Origin: Toxotes chatareus | Lineage: Eukaryota; Chordata; Actinopteri; Toxotidae | Length of the DNA: 64,000 nucleotides | Assembly: GCA_016801885.1 (NCBI GenBank) | Contig: CM028884.1 | Location: 11,474,181 to 11,538,180 of the forward strand | Direction of reading: 5' to 3' | Part shown: in pieces, positions 26,000-37,742 of the stretch | Layout of the letters: each line of letters starts with the position of its first letter | Numbering within the stretch: the first letter of the stretch is position 1 | Translations under genes and position numbers: made by a program | Notes under the pieces: model-generated | Told to the model about the DNA's origin: nothing | What the model saw: only the letters and a program-made list of their open reading frames with translations | The model's database searches: none

Positions 26000-26079
26000 C
26001 TGAGCCACTCAGACAAGGTGAGACGGATCCCTCCGTCGGCTCCTCCCTGGGCTCAGTGAACTCAACCACTGAAGGAGAT
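26000..26079 (-). other. Candidate minus-strand cassette exon
   Basis: Read on the minus strand, a pyrimidine-containing acceptor (CTCTGTCGCCAG) precedes 80 bases ending CTCAG followed by GTATGT, a strong donor. One frame is open throughout (…SPSVVEFTEPREEP, then TEGSVSPCLSGS). The segment lies in a non-repetitive block (25,790-26,120) that itself looks conserved. I cannot name a gene and see no neighbouring exons, so it may be a chance splice-like segment. Confidence 0.22.
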
Positions 26080-26120
26080 CTGGCGACAGAGTAATAGGCC
26101 AATTACCAGTTATTTGTACT

Positions 26121-28130
26121 GCAGTGGGAGGAGAGGGAATGTTCTACAGAGCTGTCATTACCAGACAAATTTGCGATATCACAAACTGTCACGATGGACT
26201 CACCTTAAAGCTCAGTGTATTGAATTTCAGCTCTGGTATTGTGGGCAGATTTTTCTTTTCTTTTTTTAAAGAAGGTTCAAATATTCTCATTGTTCTCCTC
26301 TGTTATTAGCCGTTGCATTTAGCAAATGCATCACTGAGGTATGTTAACTAAGTCACTAAACTAACTCAGAATATATAAATGTATATGGAGAACATAATTT
26401 AATCTGATCCCTGTCCTGCCCTGTCCCTGCTTGCTGGCATTGCTTCAAACTCAAACAGTTTTGGACAGAATGCCTTCCACTTCCTCTCACACATTTTTTT
26501 TTTTCTTTGGTTCAATGAAAGATGTAAGCTTCTGTTTTTTCATTCATTCAGTTGGTGATTTTGGTCAGAGAGCTTTTATCAGTGTCATGTAGGATATGGA
26601 GAGGTGATGATAGTAATCTAGGAGGAAAACCAAATGGAAAATAGTCAACCCCCTCAATCACTCAACATGAACTCTGGCTCTTAGATATGAGTGTGTCTGC
26701 AATGAACACTGTATGAAAAACAGTAAATTGTTTCAACAGTTAAAATCTTTAAATAAAAATCAATGACATTTGTCACCACTGATGGGCCAATCTATTCCAA
26801 TAAAATCAATCAATAAAATCAGTTCCATAAAGTATGTGTCCAGTGAAGGAAGGTCCATGTTTAGCATGGAAGTCACAGGAAGGTTGTCTAGATGGGTAGT
26901 GGATGTGCAAATTCCAGGACTTTGACCCTAGTAAACAGGGTTCCTGTTTTGAGTCCAGTGTGGATTACGTTTATGACAATGAGGTTTATGACACATCCCA
27001 ACTTGTGCTTCAAGCAACTGTTGACTTTGATCTAGGGCCAGTGGCCATATTGCTTGTTTTTTTAGTTTGAAAAAAGGCTTCATTCATCTTATAATGAATA
27101 TCAAAATAGTCTTACCAAAATAGGTATGAACTAGACCGCTTTGTGCAATGACTGAATTTAGGAGTAGTTAGATCTAAACCATGGTCAAAGACTATTTTTG
27201 TGAAACCAACCTCTGTTCAAAGGAAGTGATGTTTTATAAGGCGGTTTGTTTGAACTAAAATGAATGAGAGTTATTACCAGCAACAAAGGTCTACATGGTA
27301 GAAAATACAGGTGAGTGTTTAGTGATGGCTCCAGTTCAGAATACCCATTTTCATACTCAAAGTTTTCAGAAAATATACTGTATGGTTAGATACTCAGGCT
27401 GAGGGTAAAGCTGCTATATTTGTTATCCGCAGCACTGTTGTTGTGCATTCTCTTAAAGGCGACTGCTTAGTATATCACTTAGTAAATCACTGATAAATCA
27501 ACACTGTTACTGTCAGTGTTTACCTTCTGCATTGAAAATGATTCCAACACTCCTACAGAGACTGTCCCAGCAGCCTGATATATTGTGCATGTTTCACATC
27601 TATGTGACTGATTCCTGTCTGTGTCTGTGTCAGCTCTCACTGTGTGCTGCTGCCAGCGCCCATGTCAACCCCAGCTGCTGTGCTCTAATGACAGCCAGCT
27701 GTTTGATCGGCTGCGTGCCTGTCACTGAATATGTGTGAGAAACCTGCCGTTTGTTCCTTCACTCATTCCACAGGCCCACCATAACCGCAGTCTGCACAGT
27801 AGCCAGTGAATGTTTTGTATAGTCGTGGATAATATGAGAGTGTATAATGTCTGGGAATTCTTTAGCTGTGTTCACTCGTAACAGGATGGCAGAGAGGAGA
27901 AACTGCGCTTTTGTACATCTACCCAAGGTTTAGTTTTCTTGCCCTGGTGTGCATCCATCTTTAAAACGTTACCTTTTGCACAGAGGCACACTTGTCTTTT
28001 GCGCTGTCTTAGACGAGTACATCAAGAAGTAACCTGTAGCCTCTAAGAGACCTAATGGTGTCTCTTTAGTGCCATTTGACAGCCCTGACCCTCCGGTGTC
28101 CAAGAGATGCATTGATTTTAGAGTGAGAAG
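26121..28130. other. No gene seen; noncoding
   Basis: AT-rich sequence without exon-like segments I can support. The short frame at 27,532-27,738 has no splice context. Confidence 0.5.
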
Positions 28131-28173
28131 GTGGAAATGAGCCTTCCTTCCTCCTTCCTCCCTTGGTTTTCAG

Positions 28174-28227
28174 AGGACAGGAGCACCATGGAACAGCGTT
28201 GGCGGTATAGCCGTCCTCCATGCTCAG
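28174..28227 (+). other. Candidate 54-base cassette exon
   Basis: A long polypyrimidine tract from about 28,140 ends TTTTCAG, followed by 54 bases (a multiple of three) ending CTCAG and GTATCT. It contains a Kozak-like CACCATGG. Two frames are open: one reads RTGAPWNSVGG then IAVLHAQ, the other DRSTMEQRWRYSRPPCS. The strong acceptor and frame-preserving length suit an alternative exon of a gene whose other exons are outside the window. Unassigned. Confidence 0.25.
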
Positions 28228-28229
28228 GT

Positions 28230-31200
28230 ATCTCAGCAGCAGCATTAAGTGTGACCAGGCAACCCCACACACAATCAGGCCCTTACACTGTGGAGGTATT
28301 GGCATACAGGTCTCTATCCTGTGCTAAGCATGCCACTGAGTAAGAGATACCTGCTCATGGTATTTATAGGAGGTGCAGCTTTCCCATTTAGGGCGGAAAG
28401 TGGTGCAATTTTTGTAATGAAAATGTTTGCTGACTCATTATGAATCCTGAAAGGGATTTAAGTTTCAGCACTTGGAGAGATCAGACAGGTTTGTGGTTGT
28501 TTATGTACCTGCTGTGAACAACTTTAACATTTATTAGGTTGGACTGAAGATTGGAGGCTAATTACATAATGAGTTTATTAGAGATAATTGTGATAAATCA
28601 AATTTTCACTTTTCCCGCAGGTTGCATCACTTCCTTTCATCTGGGAACAGGGACTTCTTTTCAGGATGTGGACTCAGACAGTTTGACCTCATATATTCAA
28701 CATTCAGCACCTTTTTCTTGCTTGGATGACAGGCTGCCAATCATTTTTGCATGCTGCTGAATTTGTAAGATGCACGAAGGTACAGATTTGCAGAATGAAC
28801 TCACTCACAAATAGAATAATTTAATGTGTAATGTCAGGAACTGGTATCTACAGAACCAAAAATCCTTGCACACCATAAATATTCATTGGATATTGTGTAA
28901 TTTGATTAACTATTCATGGTAAAAGAGATCTGATTGTACTGATTATACTGTAGGTGACTATGTATTACTGTACATTAATACAGACAGTCAGGCCTTTTGA
29001 CTCTGGGCCGTAACCATATGTAATAATGTAATATATGAACTGACAGCTGCATGCAATGCCATGTACCACACATTACTGTGTAGAGCACCTAATCACACCA
29101 TATTCTCATCAGCATGCATCTCAGTGATTTTGTCAGTTGACAAACTACAGTAACTCCATCACCCTGTGCACCAACCTGTTTGTGCTAAGGCTTCACACTG
29201 CACCTCTAAACTGTCATTAGGAAAGGATGTTTCCTCTGCCTGAATAAACAGGTGGGATCTTTGACCCCTACAACTCCATCATGGGGACAAGGCCAGACCA
29301 GTGGTGGTGGTGATGGTGTTGTTTATGCACCAGCTTAATTCAGCGAACATGCCGTTTTTCATGTATAACCCTGAGTAATGTGAGAACATTAAGTATCTAT
29401 GGGTCTTTTATTTTTTTTAATTTATTTTAGGTCCTTCAGGAAACTGGCAAAATAACTCTGTCCTGCCTGTGCTTTAACCCTGATCTTGCCAATGAAATAA
29501 GTTTGTTCAAAAACACACTCTCTAGTACAAAGCTCAAACTCTGAGCCAGTCAAAGAGGCGACACACAGATTACTCAGGGTTAATTCAGCAGGAAATAGGC
29601 AGTTGTCCTCCTTGCAATGAACACAAATCTTCTGAGTAATGCTACTGAAATAGTGACTTCTGAAATCATCATGATGACAAAGGTAAACACGTCTGACTTA
29701 GTGCAGTTTGTTGAACACCAAATCAGGTGACAGATATGAGTGGGCTGACTCATGAGGGATTACTAAATGTTATGTTGTCTTGATAAGAACATTTACAGGA
29801 TGACGTATCGGCACAGTGTGTCTTTATGAGGCTGCAACATGGTAAAAAAGTTGGGAATAATTTATCTTATTCAAGTCACTTTGTGAGACAATCTAATGCT
29901 CCTAAATAAAAGTACAATTATGCTTCTTTAGCACCACAGTATATTTCAAAGATCATTGATAAAATTACTCCACTCAGTTTTGATTTTTTTTACTTCACTT
30001 GAATATTTGATCTTCACTGTACGGAAAGATGAAGGCTGTTTTCAAATTAACCTGCTGTTGTGCTCACCTTAAATCTGAGATTAAAACATGTACATAAAGG
30101 AAAAAGAACAAAGAAAGTCACTGCACTCATTTGAAAGCTAATCATGGTTCAATAAACAATTTACAGTACAGACGTGTGATGTGGAAACACTGAAAATGGA
30201 CCTTTCTGTGAAGTAGGCAACATCTTGTGTCGAACAATGAAACTTTTGAAATTCAAAATATTTGCATATTTATAGATTCTGTATTTTTTTTCAGGGAGGC
30301 AGAAGGAGTGGATGTCACTAAACCGTTTAAAGGAAAAATATGTAAGAATCTATTATTATTCAAAGTAGATTATATTTATATTTCATAAAACACATCTTGG
30401 GTGATTCTAAGTATCCATCGAAGATGCATCTTTCAGCCTGTGCTCTCTTTTGTCAGATGGGCTTTTTCACCCTCTGTGAGTCATTCACACAGATAAACAC
30501 ATGAACAAAGTTTACCACTGCTTCGAAATCTCTGCTTATCAAGAAGAACACGCAAGGACAAGATATAATCTATGCTAAACACTTCAGGAAAAACAAGATA
30601 AATTAAAAAAAATATATATATTATAATGTATGGAAGGTTTACATACAAGTACAGCAAAGAGGATTCACAATGTAAACAATGGCCCTTCCCCTATTATGCA
30701 CATTTGCTGTAGATATATTAAAAAAAGGAAGAGATAGCAGACAGGCTATCACTGCTGTGTATTATGTCATGTGTCAGCGATGTACGCTGACACATGTCTC
30801 TCCATCCTTACTCAAACTTACTCCCACTTTAATCTACTGTGCTCCTGACCTACTGCTGTTCTGTCACCCTGACATGTTTAACAAATACTGTCTGGTATGG
30901 GCAGGACACACTATGGTGTTACAGAGGTGTTGTTGCCTGTCTGCACGGAGGGTGACGGATTACGTAGGATTCAAGCTTTCTTATCAAAATCTTAAAACCT
31001 CAAACACCACTATACATTTCATCCCTCAAAGGAAAACACACGTGCACAGACAGACATGCAGTGGAAAATATTGCTATTTTTATAATATTTATAAAGACAT
31101 ACAATTTAGATTTTTTTTCCCTTTCCCCATTCATTCCAGTGACTTCCTTTGAAATAACAAGGCCAGATAGACTGTTTAAACAGTGGCGAAGGAGACAACC

Positions 31201-31640
31201 TCAGACCCCACCCCACCCCCACACTCCCCCCTGCAATCACTCGGCACAAAAGCAACAAAACACGCCTCTGTAAATATTTCAGTGGCTTCAGCACCTCATC
31301 CAGGGTCCTGCTGCTCACTGTCTGCTGGTCCTCAGAGTGAGGCATTGTGCGTCCCATGGCAGACTGTTTTGTGTTGTGCTGCTGGACATGGCTGGTCTGT
31401 TGTAGAGAGGCAGTGGTGCCTGCATGCATGCAGTAGCAGAGGAGAGGATTAGGGTTGATGTTTCTCTGTGTCTAACTGGCTGCCAGGCATGCTCCACCGC
31501 CTTGGCACAGCAGATACAATTTACATCATTTAGTTCTGCTTACTGCAGAGTGAAAATCTAGTTTAAATAGAGTTCAAATCACACATTAAGTTTCAGAACC
31601 AATCCAATCCTGAACCAAGGGTCAAAAAAAATCCAAGATC
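28230..31640. other. No gene seen; noncoding
   Basis: No exon I can support. The 157-codon frame at 30,679-31,152 has no domain, no splice context and AT-driven composition. An AT run lies near 30,603-30,627. Confidence 0.45.
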
Positions 31641-31699
31641 TGACTGTTTGGGATGTTATATTTAATTAACTCTATTTTGTCACATTGTTAACATTTATG

Positions 31700-32230
31700 C
31701 AGAGCGAAATTGGGACCACTGGCTTCTCTCAGTCGGTTTCTTTAGTATATTAATGGTTTTGTGGTTTGCAGTCTTTTGAGAAAAGTTGTTCATGCTCACA
31801 GTCCAAGATCACTGCTATAATAAATGGAAATCTGGTTTTAGAAAGGATTTGCCCTTGCTATCCCGTCCCTCTGTGTTTCCCCGAGTGAGTCTTCAGGGAG
31901 CGCTTTCCAATAAGAGTAATGTGCCCCCTGTGCATGGCCACCATTCAACAATTTACGGGCAGATTACAGATTCTAATAAAATTTTTGCAGCCTTAATTAA
32001 AGAATCTGCTCGGCATTTTATGATAGTTCAGTTCCCCTCCACCACTTCTATCCAATTTAATTATTCTGATGTACATAATTAGCATGAGCTGGTCATTGTT
32101 TCGCCTCATTTGCATATTATATTGGATAATTGAATGAGAGTGGCTGATGATTAAATTAGGGTGAATGACAGATGATTCAGCTTGCAGTGTGGAAAAGTTA
32201 ACAGAATGAGCAGACTGGGAATACGACATG
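31700..32230. promoter_or_regulatory. Probable conserved noncoding enhancer with octamer and homeodomain sites
   Basis: The block has a perfect POU octamer ATTTGCAT (32,108-32,115), CCTTAATTAAAG near 31,991, TTTAATTATTCTG near 32,056, ACATAATTAGC near 32,074, GATGATTAAATTAGG near 32,147 and a MEIS-like AATGACAG near 32,164. It is unique, without microsatellites or frames. Such clustering is typical of vertebrate developmental enhancers, but conservation was not measured. Confidence 0.42.
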
Positions 32231-32879
32231 TACATTTTGAATATTTATATGTTCCACCACAGTTGGCCCCCCAGCAGACTCACTCTGCTAATTTAAAAAA
32301 TGTGCAGCAGTGCAGCGGCTAAACTTGGGTGCTTGCAAGTCATGGGATGGTGTTTCTTCACCTCTGGCTGCTCCTCAGTGGTTACTACTGTGCATAAAGA
32401 GGAATGGGGCACTGCTGAGCATATGAGAAATTCTTTTTTGAATGTTTTAAATGTGTTCCTCCATCATTGAGGCAACACATTTACAGACTGATAAGACAAA
32501 TGAGACTAGTGTGGGGAAATTCATTTCCAGGCACTTCTAATGTAAACACAGACTTCTGGTGCCTGCCTGCCTACCACATTATGGACAGGCTCGACCTTGC
32601 TGATGAAGGCTGTCTTGGCAAGACGTGTTATATAGTTTAAATCCATTTGAAAATGACAAATCTGGAAATAAAATGTAAACAAACGGCCTACAGTGCAATG
32701 CAATACTTAAATGTTTATATTAAAAACAATTTAATTTTTAATTAAACCAAACTAAGAAAAAAAAATCATGCATCATTAAGATTCAGATTTCTTATAAGAC
32801 ACATTTTGAAAAATTCCTTATTTCTTAATTAAATAGTTATTTCTTCTTGTTAATTGGTGTATCGTGACAAAAATGCTGT

Positions 32880-33310
32880 TAGCAGTTCAAATTCTCTAGA
32901 TGTACCCAAAATCTATCCTGCTCCTTGGAATTTTTCCATGTGGGGTTCGGGCAGGATAAATGTTTAGAGGGAATATTTGGAACAGCTTTAGCCTTTCACA
33001 TGCTAATGTAAGCACTGGCGGCACAAGAAAGCTGGCCTGACCCAGGGGCCACACGGTGACACAGGCTGCTGATTCAGTGCCGGCAGCCCTGGCTTTGTTT
33101 ATGTGTGTGCACGAGAAATAATGCACATCATAAAAAGGCGAACTTTGAAGGGGAACCACTATCCCCGGATGATAAATGCCCCCTGCTCTTCAGATATAAA
33201 TAACTCTTCCCAATAGTACAAAAGCAATCTCAGGAGTGACTTATACACCGTCATTTCTACAATAACATTGGGCTGTGTTTCCACCCCTGGCGTTCCTCAC
33301 ATGTTGAATC
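32880..33310. promoter_or_regulatory. Probable conserved noncoding element
   Basis: A unique block with GATAAATG motifs, CATGCTAATG near 32,999, CCCCGGATGATAAATGCC near 33,162 and CAGATATAAATAAC near 33,192, alternating GC-richer and AT-richer segments. No open frame of note. Inferred enhancer. Confidence 0.35.
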
Positions 33311-33460
33311 ATCCTCTGGAAATTTTGTCAAGCACAGATCTGGACACAAACTCGCTATTTAATTGGAGTGTTTTAAAGTAAAAGATGTCACTTGTTACTA
33401 AGCATGTAAGAAAATATCACAGCAAAGCTGTTCACAAATGGAACAATTTAACTAGAGACC

Positions 33461-33895
33461 ATCTTGCCATGGGATCACTCCAGGTCCATTACCCGTGAAC
33501 ATGATGTTCTGACCGATGACTTCTCAGTAGTCATTACTATACTATTGCTTGAATACTATTGATCACCCCCATCTTTGAGCTCTGCCTCCATTTTCATCTC
33601 AACTACACATCTGTAAAGTATCATGACTGTATCTTGCACAGCTGTGATTCTATCATGGTGACAAAAACTGTCCAGAGGCAGACATGTTAACACCTGCCAA
33701 AACCGCATCTGTGGTAGTTCAACAAAAGTAGGCGTCTGCAGAATCACATTTTGACACACATGAACACACACAGACAAACTGACAAGGTAAAAACAATATC
33801 GGCCACGCTTTTGTGGCTGGTAAGAACTACTGAGTGCTCAGAGGTCAGAACATCAAAATGTTGATGGGCGTCATCATGATCCCATCGCAAGATAA
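33461..33895. mobile_element. Foldback (MITE-like) element with imperfect terminal inverted repeats
   Basis: The left arm (33,461-33,537) begins ATCTTGCCATGGGATCA and ends GTTCTGACC…TCAGTAGTCATTAC. The reverse complement of 33,821-33,895 reads TATCTTGCGATGGGATCA…GTTCTGACC…TCAGTAGTTCTTA. The two arms therefore match imperfectly in inverted orientation around about 280 bases. No transposase, so it would be non-autonomous. Target-site duplication not identified. Confidence 0.5.
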
Positions 33896-34150
33896 TCTCC
33901 AGTTTTACCTAATGTCTTAGAGTGGACAGTGGCGCACTACTTCCAACCTCCCTTCTTCCAGTGCCCCTTGATCGGACCACACCCATCTTTGAACTCAGCC
34001 TTTATTTGACCTCAACTACACGCCTGTAAAATTTCCTGACTGCATCTAGCGCAACTGTGACGCTATCCTGGTTACCAAATTTGTCCACAGCCAGACGGAC
34101 AGACATATGGACACCTGCCAAATTGTTCAAAACCACCTCTCTGGTAGTTC
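33565..34150 (+). repeat. Two direct copies of a dispersed fish repeat
   Basis: Copy 1 (about 33,565-33,727) and copy 2 (about 33,980-34,150) align: CCCATCTTTGA…CTC, CAACTACAC…CTGTAAA, ATGACTG/CTGACTGCATCT, CTATCATGGT/CTATCCTGGT, ACACCTGCCAAA and GGTAGTTC occur in the same order. Copy 1 sits inside the foldback element, so the second may be a further partial copy. An AC microsatellite (about 34,163-34,179) follows copy 2. Confidence 0.6.
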
Positions 34151-35586
34151 CTGCGATAGAAGCACACACACACACACACTGGAAACAATACAAGTCATGC
34201 TGTCGCAGAGAGGGCACAAAGCACGCTTCATTGGTCTACTTCAAAGAACGTCCATTTTCAAACACAATTTGCAACACGTGACACTTTTGTTTGTCTTTGT
34301 CTCCCACATACCTTGTAAAATCTCCTCTCTTCCCTGTGTTATAGTACACATCTGTACACAAAGTGTCGTCTCATTGTCTGCTTGGAGTTATTTCAGCGGG
34401 CAGAGGAATTTACACAGTCTTGAGATCTGTCAGAAGGTGGTATAGGGAACTGTAAAGATTAGTCAGTACAACAACTCAGGTCTAGCTTCCTTTATACAAG
34501 AGTCTTCGGCATCTCTCAGATCTCCCAGATATAGTTGTGCCCTCACTCTTATCAGACACATGACCACACTCACTTCCAGCTTGTGCTTGGAGAAAAAGAT
34601 GGAAATCTTGAGTGTGTGACTGTAAACCCGGATTTTGTTTTAGTGTAACTTGTTTAGCTGTCATTAATTATCATTTTACGTTTTGTAAAAACAGGGTCTC
34701 AAAACTAAATTACTTAAGTTGTTTACACTATTCAGTTGAAATATACAGTAAAATTATCATGTTAAGCAGAGATAACTCAAGATGTTGCATTTCTGTAAGT
34801 GAGGGGAAGGGCTCACTGAATTTGAACTCAGCAACGTGTTAAGACACATCTGGTGGGAAGAGTCTGATGGTGCAGCAACTGCTGCAAACCATGGACTTAT
34901 TAAAAAACCTTGATGGTAACGTTACAACAAGTGAGACGGTGAGTGTGTCAGGCAACTAATGTGCTGCAAATACCTTTCTGGGAAAAGTTATTGCAAAAGC
35001 GCTCCGCCGGCTACAAGTCAGATTAGCTGAATGCTAATATTTTCTGTCAGCTTAAAATGCTACATTAGCTTAAAAAAAATGTCAGTGATAGTGTGCTGAC
35101 GTTTTCATTTTTCTGTCGGTTTGTGGTTTAAAAAGACCATTTAACACTTAATATGAAAAGTCATTTATCCAAAGACCAGTCTAAGGTGAACAAGTTAAGT
35201 AAATGCTAATGGTATTACATTAGTAATAAGTTAGCATGCTAACATTAATGTTTAATATTGGCTTGTGGCGTAAAAAGCCAATTTAAAATATCAGGTAAAT
35301 GCTAGTTAACTTGTTGTTGACTAGTTGACTTGTGTATGGCAGTAAGTGGAATGATGCACAAATTACAATGAAAATTGATTTTTGTTTTTGGTGGCTAAAA
35401 TATGTTGTGGTGATGACTGTGTCCACAATTGTTCAGTTTCTATTGCTCATCTGTCACTGATGCCCTCAGACACAACAATATTCAGTCTTGAAAGGTTATG
35501 TGTGACAGAGCATTTTCTCTGTTTTTCAGGTGTGCATGGAGTTCAACAGGATTGTTAGCAAGAACCTCAAGCAGGATTTCTATGAA

Positions 35587-35638
35587 GGGATCGATCGACA
35601 CAGGAGGACTGTGTCGATCGATCCCTGTGTCGATCGAT
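35587..35638. repeat. Perfect 17-bp inverted repeat plus direct duplicate
   Basis: GGGATCGATCGACACAG (35,587-35,603) and its exact reverse complement (35,609-35,625) flank GAGGA. CTGTGTCGATCGAT then recurs at 35,625-35,638. It lies within an exon of the decayed gene and keeps the frame open. Confidence 0.9.
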
Positions 35639-35703
35639 TGAGATTTTTGATCCAAAAGAGGGAAGGTTGGCAGCGACTGACAGAGCTTTCACAACAAAGC
35701 AAG

Positions 35704-35773
35704 GTTAGTTCATAAACATTACCCCTGTATAATGGAGTAATGGTTAGTTCATAATCATTATACAGGAGTAATG
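35704..35773. repeat. Short tandem and inverted duplication after an exon donor
   Basis: GTTAGTTCATAA occurs at 35,704 and again at 35,743 (period 39). CCTGTATAATG (35,724-35,734) is the exact reverse complement of CATTATACAGG (35,756-35,766). Confidence 0.8.
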
Positions 35774-36639
35774 CTATTGATATTGTTTTTTCATGTTATG
35801 TAATAACAAGCCTCAAAAGTGTGATTGTATTAACCCATCGTGTCCTTGAAAAATAATGATGATGATGATGTTTAACAGTTTTTAATTTTAGAGTTTTTAG
35901 TTTTAGAAGATGTGGGAATCTTTAATAGTGCAATTGAATTGAATTAGTTATTTGTTTCATCAAATTTTAGATACGTGTTTCATTTCTTACTTGTGTCGCT
36001 TTAAACTAAAAATTGAAATAGACATGGGTCATTGAACAAGCTTGGTTTATGCTGTGCAATAATAAATAGTTCTTTTAATGTAGTCTGCCAACATTGTATA
36101 GTAGATGTAGACTATCTTTGCTGCTCAACACTGCTTTCAGATAGTCGTTTCCAGTTGACTACAATCTCTCCTATCACCCAGAACCCCAGTACATTAAGGC
36201 TAGATAGCTTTTCTTTAGAGCTGACACCGTAAATAATTTACACTCAGGAACCTTAATTGAAAACACCCCATCCAAGCTCTTTGTTCCCTCTATTTGTTAA
36301 ATTTCATCCAGCAGTCAATAACCAATTCACATCTTCTGTCTGACTCTTATGTGATTTGGCTACATCACTAAACACTGATGGTTATTAATTGAGGAAGATC
36401 ACCATTATGCTCCTAGGTTTATTTGTTTATCATTTCTTAAGGACTCTGGCAATGACTTATTAAGTCATGTTGACATTGGGATCCTCCTCAATCCATCCTC
36501 ATCTAAGATCATCATTGAGGGCGAAGTCATGATGAACACCGAAGACCTCCCAAAAGTAATGTACATTCTCTTCAGACTTTCTTAGGCACTTCCTCTTAAC
36601 TACCCCAGAGGACTGTATCCAGTTCTTAATTAATGTCAC

Positions 36640-37698
36640 TGTCCAACCATTCATATGGATAACAAGTTGGAATTATTACAGCAAGCAGTTTTAATGTCAG
36701 TTTAACTGTTTTTACTTTTTGGAACTCAAATGTTCATTTTTCAAAAATAGAAGGCATTGAAAATTTTGAATGTGGTTTTGTTTACCCTTCTTTTGTGATT
36801 AAAAAAAAAAGAAAAAATCCTGGATGGATTATCTGAGAAGCTAGGCAGTTTTTCTTAACCCCTGAAATTTTGATGTTTTTGAGATACATGGTTTTCACGG
36901 GAGAGCAATGATTTATTAATCTCTCAACAAAATAATCCCCTTTTACACACTTTTGCCTTTCGTTGTTAGAGATATCAACAATTTGGTGCAAATTCACATT
37001 TGTGGGAATGCCACTGTATACATAAAATCAACTAAACTAGACACACCACTGATTCTATTACTTGTGCTTTGGGATGCTGTGGACATGTTTTTGTTTTGTT
37101 CTGTTCTGTTCTGTTTTGTTTTGAATGTGAAGCACATTCAATCTCCCCTGGAATGACATGCACTATACAAATACATTTTTTTCCTTTCTTTGCTTTATGT
37201 TTTATATTTTACAGTTGAAATTTCTACATGAAATCCTACAAACCTACTAACCTAACCCTAAGTTACCTGTGCAAAAAAAAGAAAAAGATAGCAACCAGAA
37301 ATTATCCAAGTTATAGGACAGGGGAGAGGACAGAACTCTGTATAAACCATAATCAGCCACTTTTGATTTAAGATCTTGCTTTTTTAGATGATTGTCAGCT
37401 GTGACAAATGCTCTTATGTGCTAAGTACCTTTCATACTTGTTAAAAGTTGTTAACAATGTCATTTCAGAACTGTTCACCAACTGTGCAGCAGTGAAACAC
37501 AGGTCCAGGGTATAATGGGCCTGAAAGAAATATGTGAATAAGTAAGTCCACCACCGCTCACTTCATTCTAGTACATGACCTCAGTTTAAGATAGCAAGGA
37601 ACAAACTTTCCTTATTGGGAAACTGCTTTAACAAACAGGATCACTCAGGATCATTATTATTATTATTGTTATTATTATTATTATTATTATTGTTGTTG

Positions 37699-37742
<44 letters not shown>

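Larger units (their letters stand above)
34867..36633 (+). pseudogene. Decayed copy of a multicopy fish gene family (SAMD3-like/uncharacterised)
   Basis: Three phase-0 segments line up on the + strand. 34,867-34,938 starts ATG (MVQQLLQTMDLLKNL) and ends before GTGAGT. 35,530-35,703 follows TTTTTCAG, reads CMEFNRIVSKNLKQDFYEG and ends before GTTAGT. 36,442 onward follows TTCTTAAG and reads VDIGILLNPSS, then IIIEGEVMMNTEDLP and ILFRLS. From memory, 'FxRI…NLKQ.FYE.LD.H' and 'DIGI…EG…DLP…LFGL.YALHLNYP' belong to abundant fish proteins annotated as SAMD3-like. A TAG at 36,583-36,585 interrupts the last motif, yet ALPLNYPRGLYP continues in the same frame. A central exon appears missing. I infer a pseudogene fragment; no search was done. 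Confidence 0.5.

Noticed and set aside
30679..31152. 157-codon open frame
   Set aside because: No domain, no conserved-looking context, surrounded by AT-rich noncoding DNA; likely chance.
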